DNA from: CAZACZ01 sp964483695
GTDB lineage: Bacteria; Deinococcota; Deinococci; Deinococcales; Trueperaceae
Assembly: GCA_964483695.1 (NCBI GenBank)
Contig: CAZACZ010000017.1
Span: forward strand, 1 to 43,442
DNA: 43,442 nt
Direction of reading: 5' to 3'
The position numbers were made by a program, and so were the translations under genes. Within the stretch, counting starts at the first letter, position 1; every line of letters begins with the position of its first letter. Positions 1 to 11,664 of the stretch are shown here, one piece after another. A model generated the notes under the pieces. The model did no database searches, was not told where the DNA came from, and worked only from the letters and a program-made list of their open reading frames with translations.

Positions 1-1
1 G

Positions 2-553
2 GTGGCGCCAGTCGAGGAGGCAGCGAGGGCCGAGCCCTCGGCTACCGCCGAGCCCTCGGTGACCGCCGAGCCCTCGGTGACCGCCGTGGCCGCCGAGCCG
101 ACGCCCGAGGCGCCGCCCGACCGCGCGGCGGAACCGGGCCGGACCGAGGGGGCGAGCGCGGCGGCGCCGTCCAGGTCGGTGGCGCTCGCGCTACGTTCCG
201 ACGTGCGGCCCGATGGCGCGGACTCGGGGGTGGCGGACGCTTCTCCTCCGGAGCCGGCCGTCGGGTCGGCAGCTCCGGACATGGGCCCACCAGAACGAGA
301 TGCACCTCGGCACGATCCGTTCGCGGCATTCGGCGCGGGGGACGACGACCGCGACGACGAGTCGGAGGCGGCCTATTCCGACGGGTTCGCGAGGCGTACG
401 CGGCCACGGGCGGCGCCGGCGTTCGGCCCGATCGATCTCGAGGAGAACGGGGCCGAGTCGGCCGCGTCGCAGGACGCTGCGGTGCCGGGCGTCGTGGAGA
501 ACGAACCGCCGAGCACCGACGGCCCCCCGGCCACGGACCGCGACCGGAGTTGA
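2..553 (+). CDS. C-terminal part of an acidic Ala/Pro/Glu-rich low-complexity protein (5' end outside window)
   Basis: The reading frame is open from the left edge to a TGA at 551-553 and gives 183 residues, almost entirely Ala, Pro, Glu, Asp, Ser and Thr. It opens with three near-identical AEPS[AV]T hexapeptides. An acidic run (GDDDRDDESE) lies in the middle, followed by a short mixed segment containing FGPIDLEE. There is no recognisable domain, signal peptide or membrane span. Codon third positions are strongly G/C as in neighbouring genes, which supports real coding, although other frames are also open here. The GTG at position 2 is unlikely to be the true start; the protein probably enters from the left. 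It converges on murA with 52 bases between. It could be the disordered tail of a cell-division or envelope protein, but nothing in the sequence proves this. Function unknown. Confidence 0.5.
   Translation: MAPVEEAARAEPSATAEPSVTAEPSVTAVAAEPTPEAPPDRAAEPGRTEGASAAAPSRSVALALRSDVRPDGADSGVADASPPEPAVGSAAPDMGPPERDAPRHDPFAAFGAGDDDRDDESEAAYSDGFARRTRPRAAPAFGPIDLEENGAESAASQDAAVPGVVENEPPSTDGPPATDRDRS
29..82 (+). repeat. Three tandem 18-bp coding repeats
   Basis: Three consecutive 18-bp units at 29-46, 47-64 and 65-82 each encode AEPS[AV]T. Units two and three are identical (GCCGAGCCCTCGGTGACC) and unit one differs by two bases. The repeat is in frame with the partial protein, so its copy number can change without a frameshift. 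Confidence 0.85.
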
Positions 554-605
554 CGTTGCTGCGGCGGCTCGCCGCGTACGAGGTTCTGCGGGGCCCTGCG
601 TCGCT

Positions 606-1952
606 CTACGTGCCAGGATTCACGAGCGGACTGCTCGTGCGATCGTGAACGCGCGCACCTGCGGGCTTCGGCACCGACACCGTCGGCGCTCCGGCGTGCT
701 CGCGCCGGATGTCGGCGCCCAGCGCGCCGAGGCGCTCGGCGAGGTGCTCGTAGCCGCGGTCGATGGACGCGATGCCGCCGATCTCGGACACCCCGGGCGC
801 TGCCAGCGCAGCGACCACCAGCGCCCCGCCGGCTCGGATGTCGGCGGCGTGCATCGCGGCGGCGTGCAGGGGCCCACCGCGGACCTCCAAGGTGCGTTCG
901 TCGACGACGATGCGCGCTCCGGCGCGGTGCAGCTCCTCGACGTGCGTGAAGCGGTCGGGATAGACGTGGTCGCGGACGTGGCTGAGCCCCGGGATGGTCG
1001 CGAGGTAGGCGGTGAACGGCGCCTGCAGGTCGGTCGGTACCCCTGGGTACTCGCGCGCTTCGATGGCGGTGGGACGCAGTGCGCCGGTGGCGTCGACGCT
1101 CACGTGGCTCGACCCGCGCGTGACGCGCACGCCGGTGCGCTCGAGGGCGTCGAGCACCGCGGCGAGATGCTCGGGCACGACGTCGGTGACGGTGACCTGG
1201 CCACGGGTAGCGGCGGCGGCGAGCAGGTAGGTGCCGGCTTCGATGCGGTCGGCGATGGGCCGGAAGCGTACGCCCGAGAGGTGCGTGGCGCCCCGCACGT
1301 GGATGGTGGCGGTGCCGGCGCCGCGGACGTCCGCCCCCATGGCGTTGAGCATGGCGGCCAGGTCGGGGATCTCCGGCTCGCGCGCGGCGTTCTCGATGGT
1401 GACCTCGGTGCTGCCCAGGGCGGCGGCCAGCAGCACGTTCTGGGTGCCGCCGACGGTGGGCGCCTCGAACGTCACGGTGCCGGCGAGCGGCCGGTCGCGG
1501 TGGGCGTAGAAGTCGCCGCTCTCCTCGTCGATCTGCGCGCCCAAGGCACGGAACGCCGCGAGGTGCCGGTCCACCGGCCGCGGTCCGAACGCACACCCGC
1601 CGGGCATCGACACCCGCGCTTCCCCGCACCGCGCCAGCAACGACCCCATCACGATGAAGCTGGCGCGCATCTTGCTCACCAGGCTGTAGGGGGCGTGGCA
1701 GGTGCGTACGTTGCGCGCGCGCAAGTGCAGGTCGTGGCCGTCCCAGCGCGTCTCGACCCCGACGTGGCGCAAGATCTCCTCGGCCACCAGCACGTCGGCG
1801 AGGTGCGGGACGTCCTCGAGCACCACCGGCTCGTCGGTGAGCAGGGCGGCGAACATCAGGTAGAGCGCGGAGTTCTTGGCGCGGTACGCGGCGATCTCGC
1901 CCGCCAACGGGGTGCCTCCGCGGACGATCAGGACGTCTTGGGCGTCGTTCAC
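606..1952 (-). CDS. murA: UDP-N-acetylglucosamine 1-carboxyvinyltransferase (MurA family)
   Basis: This cytoplasmic enzyme transfers enolpyruvate from PEP to UDP-GlcNAc, the first committed step of peptidoglycan synthesis. The 448 residues match the EPSP-synthase/MurA fold and its usual length of about 420-450. Visible active-site positions are Lys26-Asn27 (AKNSAL), the flexible-loop Cys120 in MPGGCAFGPRPVD, Asp308 in YPGVPTDLQ, Arg334 in PDRFTHVEEL and Arg399 in DRGYEHL. Having Cys rather than Asp at 120 predicts sensitivity to fosfomycin-type alkylation. The start is a GTG at 1952 with a GGGGGA ribosome site upstream. The N-terminal motif RAKNSALYLM departs from the usual GAKNAALP, so this may be a MurA2-like paralogue. 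The last 20 residues are a hydrophilic tail. A strong minus-strand promoter lies about 140 bases upstream. Confidence 0.93.
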   Translation of the reverse strand: MNDAQDVLIVRGGTPLAGEIAAYRAKNSALYLMFAALLTDEPVVLEDVPHLADVLVAEEILRHVGVETRWDGHDLHLRARNVRTCHAPYSLVSKMRASFIVMGSLLARCGEARVSMPGGCAFGPRPVDRHLAAFRALGAQIDEESGDFYAHRDRPLAGTVTFEAPTVGGTQNVLLAAALGSTEVTIENAAREPEIPDLAAMLNAMGADVRGAGTATIHVRGATHLSGVRFRPIADRIEAGTYLLAAAATRGQVTVTDVVPEHLAAVLDALERTGVRVTRGSSHVSVDATGALRPTAIEAREYPGVPTDLQAPFTAYLATIPGLSHVRDHVYPDRFTHVEELHRAGARIVVDERTLEVRGGPLHAAAMHAADIRAGGALVVAALAAPGVSEIGGIASIDRGYEHLAERLGALGADIRREHAGAPTVSVPKPAGARVHDRTSSPLVNPGT

Positions 1953-2060
1953 TGCTTCCCCCTAGGCGCGGGCGCTCGCGCGTGCTACGTGCGGGTCATG
2001 GTAACGAAGGTCGCGGACGAACGGCGTGCGACGCTGCACTCGGAGGCGCGCTAGCGCATG

Positions 2061-2077
2061 ATGTGCAAGTTACACAT
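2061..2077. promoter_or_regulatory. Near-perfect 17-bp palindrome, candidate operator
   Basis: The sequence ATGTGCAAGTTACACAT reads ATGTG-N-AA-N-TT-N-CACAT, with 14 of 17 positions symmetric. It lies just downstream of the predicted start point of the murA-direction promoter. A second half-site, CTTGCACA at 2141-2148, overlaps the -10 box of the opposite promoter. The half-site spacing is not that of a classical Crp site (TGTGA-N6-TCACA). The ribbon-helix-helix protein encoded next door is the obvious but unproven candidate ligand. Confidence 0.5.
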
Positions 2078-2090
2078 TCGTCTCAACTTC

Positions 2091-2119
2091 AGTCTAGTTG
2101 GGCATCTGAACAGAGTCAA
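2091..2119 (-). promoter_or_regulatory. Predicted promoter driving murA
   Basis: On the minus strand a -35 box TTGACT (2119-2114) and a -10 box TAGACT (2096-2091) are separated by 17 bases. The start point would be near 2084, leaving a leader of about 130 nt before the murA GTG. Confidence 0.6.
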
Positions 2120-2133
2120 GCAGATGCGCAAGC

Positions 2134-2142
2134 TGCTATACT
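2134..2142 (+). promoter_or_regulatory. Extended -10 promoter for the RHH-kinase operon
   Basis: TGCTATACT is a TGN-extended -10 element with a 5/6 match to TATAAT. No good -35 box is present, as is typical of extended -10 promoters. The start point is predicted near 2149. The element overlaps the half-site CTTGCACA, so binding there would be expected to block transcription. Confidence 0.5.
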
Positions 2143-2210
2143 TGCACACGAAGTTCGCCGTAGACGGCGTCCTGCGCATCCCCCGCAAGGCGCACGAGGA
2201 GGAGTAGCCG

Positions 2211-2420
2211 GTGCCCAAGCGAGAGAAGAGCAAGCGGCTCCAGGTCGTCATCACCGAGGAGCAGGACTCGCTCCTGACGAAGACCGCCTACCAGCTCTCC
2301 AACCCCGAGCGCCTGGTGTCGAAGTCCGAAGTGGTCCGCCTTGGCATCGAGATGCTGAACCGTGCCGTCGAGGAAGGATCGCTCGATCCGGATCTGCTGC
2401 GCGCGCTCGAAGAGGGCTGA
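2211..2420 (+). CDS. Small ribbon-helix-helix DNA-binding protein
   Basis: The 69-residue protein has the CopG/Arc-type layout: a basic N-terminus (MPKREKSK), a beta strand RLQVVITEEQ, helix A (SLLTKTAYQLS) and helix B beginning in the characteristic SKSEVVRLGIEML, followed by an acidic tail. RHH proteins dimerise and insert the strand pair into the major groove, often repressing their own promoter. The GTG start is supported by an excellent ribosome site GAGGAGGAG at 2196-2204, six bases upstream. The stop is only 18 bases before the kinase gene, so the two are probably cotranscribed. A palindrome and repeated half-site upstream are plausible operator elements. No adjacent toxin gene is seen, so an antitoxin role is not indicated. 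The fold is clear; the target is inferred. Confidence 0.8.
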   Translation: MPKREKSKRLQVVITEEQDSLLTKTAYQLSNPERLVSKSEVVRLGIEMLNRAVEEGSLDPDLLRALEEG

Positions 2421-2438
2421 GCAGGGGCCGGGTCCGGG

Positions 2439-4289
2439 ATGTTCGAGGCCGGCGACGTCGTCGACGACCGTTACGAGGTGCTTGGCCCGCTGGGCATGGG
2501 CGGCATGGCGCACGTGTTCCGCGCGCTCGACCGGCACCTCGACCGGGTCGTGGCACTTAAGGTGCTGCGGCCGCACCTCACCGAGACAGACAGCGAACGC
2601 TTCCGCCGCGAGATCCGCGCCCTGGCCAGACTGAACCATCCCGGCATCGTCTCCATCTACGACCTCGGGCTGGGGCAGCACGTCTACTTCGCGATGGAGC
2701 TCATCGAGGGCGGCCCGATCACCGACCTGGGGCCGTTCGCGCCCGACCTGGAAGCCGCCGAACGGCTGCTCGGGGCCGCCATCACCGTCGCCGAGGCGCT
2801 CGGTTACGTGCACCGCCTGGGCATGGTGCACCGCGACCTCACCCCCCGCAACATCCTCGTCACCCCGCACGGCACCCCGAAGGTGATGGACTTCGGCCTG
2901 GTGCAGCTGACCGAGACGTCGCGCGCCCTGACGCGCACCGGGTTCACCCTCGGAACCCCGCAGTACATGGCGCCGGAGCAAGCCACCGGCGAGCCGACCG
3001 GCGCCGCGACCGACCTCTACTCCTTCGGTGCGGTGCTCTACCGCACCGTCACCGGGACGCCGGCGTTCGACGCCGACAACGACCAGGCCGTGCTCTACCA
3101 ACACGTCTACGGCAGCGCGACGCCGCCCGAGGAGCACAACCCGCAGGTGCCGCGCGCGCTAGCACGGCTCATCACCACGCTGCTCGAGAAGGACCCGGCC
3201 AAGCGACCGACCTCCGGCTGGGCCGTGGCCGACACCTTGCGGGCGGTGCTGGCCTCGGTACGTGCCGCAGCGCCGCATGTCAGCCTGGCCGGTCCGGGCC
3301 GCACCGGGGCGTACCCCGACGGTCCCGCCATCCCCGTGGGGCTCACGCGGCGCTGGTCGCGCGTCCTGGACGAAGGACCGCAGTTCCCGTCGGGCTTGGG
3401 CGCGGCCGCCGGCTTCCTGTTGGCGGGGTTGCGTTCCGACGCCCTGGCGGTGGTGCGGCCGGGCGATGGCGGCTTGCAGGCCACCTTCGAGTTGCACGAC
3501 GAGTCGAGCCAGACGCCGCTGGTGGTCGACGAGCGGCTCTACCTCACCAGCCGTGACGGCACCGTTCGCGCCATGACCTGGCCCGCCGGCGACGTCCTGT
3601 GGCAACGCGACGACGCCGACGTGGTCGGGATGGCGCCGTTCGGCCAGGACCTGGTGGTCGCAGCGGGAACCGCGTTGGAACGCTGGACCCCAGCCGGCGA
3701 GGCGCGTTGGACGTGCCAGCTGGGTGCGCCGCTGGGTACCGCCCCGACGCTTCATCGTGGCCTCGCGTTCGCGCCGACGCGCGACGGGTGGCTCCACGCC
3801 GTGCGCGCCGGCGCCGGCAACCCTGCCTACAAGGTGGAGGTGGGGGCGCTGGCGGCGCCGCCGTCGGCGGCCGGCGGCCTGCTGCTGATCCCCGTTCGCT
3901 CCGGCGAGATCCACGCGTTCGACGTCGAGAAGCGCGAGGTGACGTGGTCGTACGACCTCGAGGGCGAGGTCTGGTCCACGCCGGTGGTGTGGAACCAGGT
4001 GGTGTTCGCGGTGTCGTGGGGGCAGCGGCTGCACGCGCTGTCGTTGCGCACCGGCGACGACGTCTGGACCCGGCCGCTGCCCTCCCCCGTCACCGCCACG
4101 CCGGTGATCGCCGCCGGCGCGCTCTACGTGGTCACCGAGGGGGGCGAGTTGATCGTGCTGGACGCCCGCAGCGGCCGCGTGCTGTTCAACGACAAGGTGG
4201 CCAACGCCGCCATCCAAGCGAGCCCGCTGCCGCTCGGCGAGCGGGTACTGGTGGCGGCGCTCGACGGAACGCTCGTCGCCTACGGCTGA
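2439..4289 (+). CDS. Ser/Thr protein kinase with C-terminal PQQ/WD-type beta-propeller
   Basis: The 616-residue protein has two halves. Residues 11-275 are a Hanks-type kinase domain: P-loop LGMGGMAHV (19-26 region), Lys41 in ALKVL, alpha-C Glu58, catalytic HRD 131-133, DFG 151-153 and the GTPQYMAPE activation segment. Residues about 310-616 hold repeated propeller blades of the PQQ-enzyme type (for example DVLWQR, EVTWSYDL, DDVWTRPL). No transmembrane helix is visible, so it is predicted to be cytosolic. The architecture resembles Deinococcus RqkA, a kinase linked to radiation tolerance. Two oddities: the third P-loop glycine is Ala, and the catalytic loop reads HRDLTPRN with Thr in place of the usual Lys, although the catalytic Asp and DFG remain. 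It follows the RHH gene by 18 bases. Substrates and ligand are unknown. Confidence 0.9.
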   Translation: MFEAGDVVDDRYEVLGPLGMGGMAHVFRALDRHLDRVVALKVLRPHLTETDSERFRREIRALARLNHPGIVSIYDLGLGQHVYFAMELIEGGPITDLGPFAPDLEAAERLLGAAITVAEALGYVHRLGMVHRDLTPRNILVTPHGTPKVMDFGLVQLTETSRALTRTGFTLGTPQYMAPEQATGEPTGAATDLYSFGAVLYRTVTGTPAFDADNDQAVLYQHVYGSATPPEEHNPQVPRALARLITTLLEKDPAKRPTSGWAVADTLRAVLASVRAAAPHVSLAGPGRTGAYPDGPAIPVGLTRRWSRVLDEGPQFPSGLGAAAGFLLAGLRSDALAVVRPGDGGLQATFELHDESSQTPLVVDERLYLTSRDGTVRAMTWPAGDVLWQRDDADVVGMAPFGQDLVVAAGTALERWTPAGEARWTCQLGAPLGTAPTLHRGLAFAPTRDGWLHAVRAGAGNPAYKVEVGALAAPPSAAGGLLLIPVRSGEIHAFDVEKREVTWSYDLEGEVWSTPVVWNQVVFAVSWGQRLHALSLRTGDDVWTRPLPSPVTATPVIAAGALYVVTEGGELIVLDARSGRVLFNDKVANAAIQASPLPLGERVLVAALDGTLVAYG

Positions 4290-4369
4290 CGCGCCCCCCC
4301 GCGGCGCGCCGGCACCGAGCCTCCCCCACGTCCCGGGTCGGCCGTCCCTCGAAGGCGACCGACGATGGT

Positions 4370-9052
<4,683 letters not shown>

Positions 9053-9520
9053 GGGGTCCTCCAGGATGGGCGGCGCACCGGGGGGCGAGCGCGCTGGGAG
9101 CCATCCGAACGGCGCGAAGCCGCACACGGATGCAACGGAGCGTATGACGATACGAAGCGTCGGGCGCCAACGCCACCCTGGGCCGGCCGGACGCGAACGT
9201 GCTGGAAACCATACGTTCGGAGTCGCGACGTTGTCAACTGGCCGTCGGACGAGAACGTGCGTTCGGAACGCGATTCTTGCTCGATCGTCCACCGTCGGAT
9301 GCGAGCCGTCTGGGCGACGCGGCTTTCGATTGCCAAGCGATCTGGCGGCGAAGCCTACGAACCCGAAGCCACGCCATGCAACTACATGCAATCCGTCTTG
9401 CCACCCGTTCGGCTGCTGCCACGACGCGACGGCCGCCAGGGCGCGCACATCCGGCCGCCGCGCACGGACGAACGACACGCACGCGAGGACGGTGCGCTTC
9501 TGGCCGGGAGCGGCGGGGAG
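9053..9520. other. 468-bp intergenic region upstream of gltB
   Basis: No convincing gene is visible. The long minus-strand frame that runs through here has no ribosome site or family similarity. The stretch contains the predicted gltB promoter (9208-9237), a leader of about 150 nt, and a direct repeat CATGCAA at 9375-9381 and 9385-9391 (period 10 bp, one helical turn), which could be a tandem protein site. Similar GAACGTGC and ACGTTCGGA fragments recur around 9195-9260. I see no glutamine or other known riboswitch core. Confidence 0.5.
9208..9237 (-). promoter_or_regulatory. Predicted gltB promoter
   Basis: On the minus strand there is a perfect -35 TTGACA (9237-9232), an 18-base spacer and a -10 TATGGT (9213-9208). 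The predicted start point is near 9201, about 150 bases before the gltB GTG. This separates gltB from the upstream tctCBA operon. Confidence 0.55.
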
Positions 9521-11035
9521 CTAGCCCGCGGCGCGTTCCGCGCGCTCGGCACGCCGCCGCGCCCACCACGTGAGCAGCGGTGGAAGCGTCAATGCCAGCA
9601 ACGAGATCAGCAGCAAGGCAGCGGAGAGCGGCCGCGTCACGAACACCGCGTAGTCGCCCTGGCTGATGGCGAGCGCGCGGCGGAACTGCTGTTCGGCCAT
9701 CGGGCCGAGGATCATGCCGATGACCGCGGGTGCCACCGGGAAGCCGTAGCGGCGCATCAAGAACCCGACGAAGCCGATCAGGTAGAGCACCACCAAGTCG
9801 ACCAGCGAGTTCGACAAGCTGTACGTGCCGAGCGTCGCGAACACCAGGATGCCGCCGTACAACAACGGGCGCGGGATCGTCAGCAGACGCACCCACAGAC
9901 CGACCAGTGGCAGGTTGAGCACCAGCAACATGGCGTTGCCGACGTAGAGGCTGGCGATGAGTCCCCACACCAGGTCGGGGGCGCGCTGGAACAGCAGCGG
10001 CCCGGGCTGCAGGCCGAACTGCTGGAACGCCGCGAGCATGATGGCGGCCGTCGCCGAGGTGGGGAGACCGAGCGTAAGCAGCGGCACCAGCACGCCGGCC
10101 GCCGCGGCGTTGTTGGCTGCCTCGGGTCCCGCCACGCCCTCGATGGCGCCGTCGCCGAACTCCTCGCGATGCCGGCTGAGGCGTTTCTCGAGCGCGTACG
10201 ACAGGAACGTCGGGATCTCGGCACCGCCCGCCGGCAAGGCGCCGAGGGGGAACCCGAGGACGCTGCCCCGCAGCCACGGGCGCCACGACCGGCGCCACTC
10301 CTCGCGGCTCATCCAGATGCTGCCGCGGATCGCTTCGACCCGCTGCCCGCTGCGCCGCAATCGCGAGGCGACGTAGAGCGTCTCCCCCACCGCGAACAAC
10401 CCGACCGCGACGATCACCACGCTGATGCCGTCGAGGAGCTCGAGCTGGCCCATGGTGAAGCGCGCCTGGCCCGTTTGCAGGTCGATGCCGACCATCCCGA
10501 GGCCGACCCCGAACAAGAGGCTTGTGATGCCCCGCACCATCGACGACCCCAGCACCGACGTCACCGTCGTGAACGCCAGCACCATCAAGGCGAAGTAGTC
10601 GGCAGGACCGAACTTCAGCGCCAACTCGACCACCAGCGGCGCCACGAACGTCAACGCCACGGTGGCGATGGTGCCCGCCACGAACGAGCCGATCGCCGCG
10701 GTGGCCAACGCCGCAGCTCCGCGGCCCTTGCGGGCCATCTTGTTGCCTTCGAGGGCGGTGATGATCGAGGCGCTCTCGCCGGGTGTGTTGAGCAGGATGG
10801 AGGTCGTCGAGCCCCCGTACATACCGCCGTAGTAGATGCCGGCGAACATGATGAAGCTCCCGACCGGGTCGAGGCCGTACGTCACGGGGAGCAGCAGCGC
10901 TACCGTGAGCGCGGGGCCGATGCCGGGCAGGATGCCGACCACCGTGCCGAGCGTGACCCCCACGAACGCCCAGAGCAGGTTGCCGGCGGTGAGCGCGACG
11001 CCGAACCCGTGGAGCAGCGAGCCGAGCGTGTCCAA
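9521..11035 (-). CDS. tctA: Tripartite tricarboxylate transporter, large membrane subunit TctA
   Basis: This is the 504-residue integral membrane permease of a TctABC-type importer, driven by ion gradients and fed by the periplasmic TctC protein. Many hydrophobic spans are evident. Family hallmarks are the N-terminal GTVVGILPGIGPALTVALLLP, the YYGGMYGGSTTSILLNTPGE motif that is nearly invariant in TctA, and EGNKMARKGRGAAAL. The length is typical (about 500). The chosen start is a TTG at 11035, because no ATG or GTG precedes the conserved first helix; a GGAGG lies about ten bases upstream. It follows tctB by six bases and is the last gene of the tctCBA operon. The substrate is not determined by sequence: citrate is the archetype, but family members carry many carboxylates. 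Confidence 0.93.
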   Translation of the reverse strand: MDTLGSLLHGFGVALTAGNLLWAFVGVTLGTVVGILPGIGPALTVALLLPVTYGLDPVGSFIMFAGIYYGGMYGGSTTSILLNTPGESASIITALEGNKMARKGRGAAALATAAIGSFVAGTIATVALTFVAPLVVELALKFGPADYFALMVLAFTTVTSVLGSSMVRGITSLLFGVGLGMVGIDLQTGQARFTMGQLELLDGISVVIVAVGLFAVGETLYVASRLRRSGQRVEAIRGSIWMSREEWRRSWRPWLRGSVLGFPLGALPAGGAEIPTFLSYALEKRLSRHREEFGDGAIEGVAGPEAANNAAAAGVLVPLLTLGLPTSATAAIMLAAFQQFGLQPGPLLFQRAPDLVWGLIASLYVGNAMLLVLNLPLVGLWVRLLTIPRPLLYGGILVFATLGTYSLSNSLVDLVVLYLIGFVGFLMRRYGFPVAPAVIGMILGPMAEQQFRRALAISQGDYAVFVTRPLSAALLLISLLALTLPPLLTWWARRRAERAERAAG

Positions 11036-11041
11036 CGCGGT

Positions 11042-11656
11042 TCAGCCTCCGATCGCGAGCGTCGCGAGCGGCAGGATCCCGGCCGGCAGGGTCAGGTCGA
11101 GCAGGCGGGTGAACGCGAGGTACGCCGCCATCGCCAGCAGGAAGCCGACCGCCACGTCGCGCAGCAGCCGTCGGCTGCCGAAGCCGAGCGCCACGCCGGC
11201 GAAGATCACGGTAGAGGCCAGTACGAACCCGGCACGCTCCATCAGCAGCACCCCGAGCAGCATCGCCACCACGAGGACGAGGACCGGGCGGAGGTTGTCG
11301 CGCTGGCTCAAGTCGACGTCCTCGGTGATGTCGGGCACGCCGCGCTCGCCGCGCAGCGCCGCGACGACCAGCAGCAGGCCGCACGCCAGCGACCCGAAGC
11401 CGGCGAGGTACGGGAAGAAGCGCGGGCCGACGCGGGAGTAGCTGGGGAGCAACCGCACCTGGCCGGCGCCGTAGATCAGGTACGCTCCCATCGCCACGAC
11501 CGCCAGGGCGACGAGGGTGTCCCCCAGCGAGACGCGTGCGAGGAGGGACGGCACGCCGCCCCTCCTCGCTTGCTTGCCAGCTTCGGCGCCAGACGCGCGC
11601 CGTGGCGCCTCGTGGGTGCCGTGCGCGCTGGCTTCGTCACGACCGCCGGGCGTCAC
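11042..11656 (-). CDS. tctB: Tripartite tricarboxylate transporter, small membrane subunit TctB
   Basis: The 204-residue protein has a hydrophilic N-terminus of about 40 residues followed by four hydrophobic spans (around DTLVALAVVAMGAYLIYGAG, FPYLAGFGSLACGLLLVVAA, LRPVLVLVVAMLLGVLL and VAVGFLLAMAAYLAF). The motif GPRFFPYLAGFGSL matches the G-P-[RG]-x-[FW]-P signature of TctB. It is the poorly conserved small partner of TctA in the inner membrane. The start is a GTG at 11656, eight bases after the tctC stop, with no clear ribosome site, so translational coupling or a slightly later start is possible. It sits between tctC and tctA, which confirms its role. Confidence 0.85.
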   Translation of the reverse strand: MTPGGRDEASAHGTHEAPRRASGAEAGKQARRGGVPSLLARVSLGDTLVALAVVAMGAYLIYGAGQVRLLPSYSRVGPRFFPYLAGFGSLACGLLLVVAALRGERGVPDITEDVDLSQRDNLRPVLVLVVAMLLGVLLMERAGFVLASTVIFAGVALGFGSRRLLRDVAVGFLLAMAAYLAFTRLLDLTLPAGILPLATLAIGG

Positions 11657-11664
11657 GTCGTCGG

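Noticed and set aside
213..2054. Large plus-strand reading frame opposite murA, and many similar long frames elsewhere (for example 5552-11734)
   Set aside because: These are antisense or alternate-frame shadows typical of about 70% GC DNA. They are Arg/Ala/Gly/His-rich, lack domains and lie opposite clearly recognisable genes.
2124..2207. 27-codon ORF (starts MRKLLYLHTKF, ends HEEE) just before the RHH gene
   Set aside because: The predicted promoter -10 box (2137-2142) lies inside it, so its ATG would not be transcribed from that promoter. Its last codons are simply the RHH ribosome site.
9053..9478. N-terminal extension of glutamate synthase by 142 residues
   Set aside because: The extension has no ribosome site, no family similarity and runs through a predicted promoter. 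The GTG at 9052 has GGAGG and puts the catalytic Cys at the normal distance from the start.
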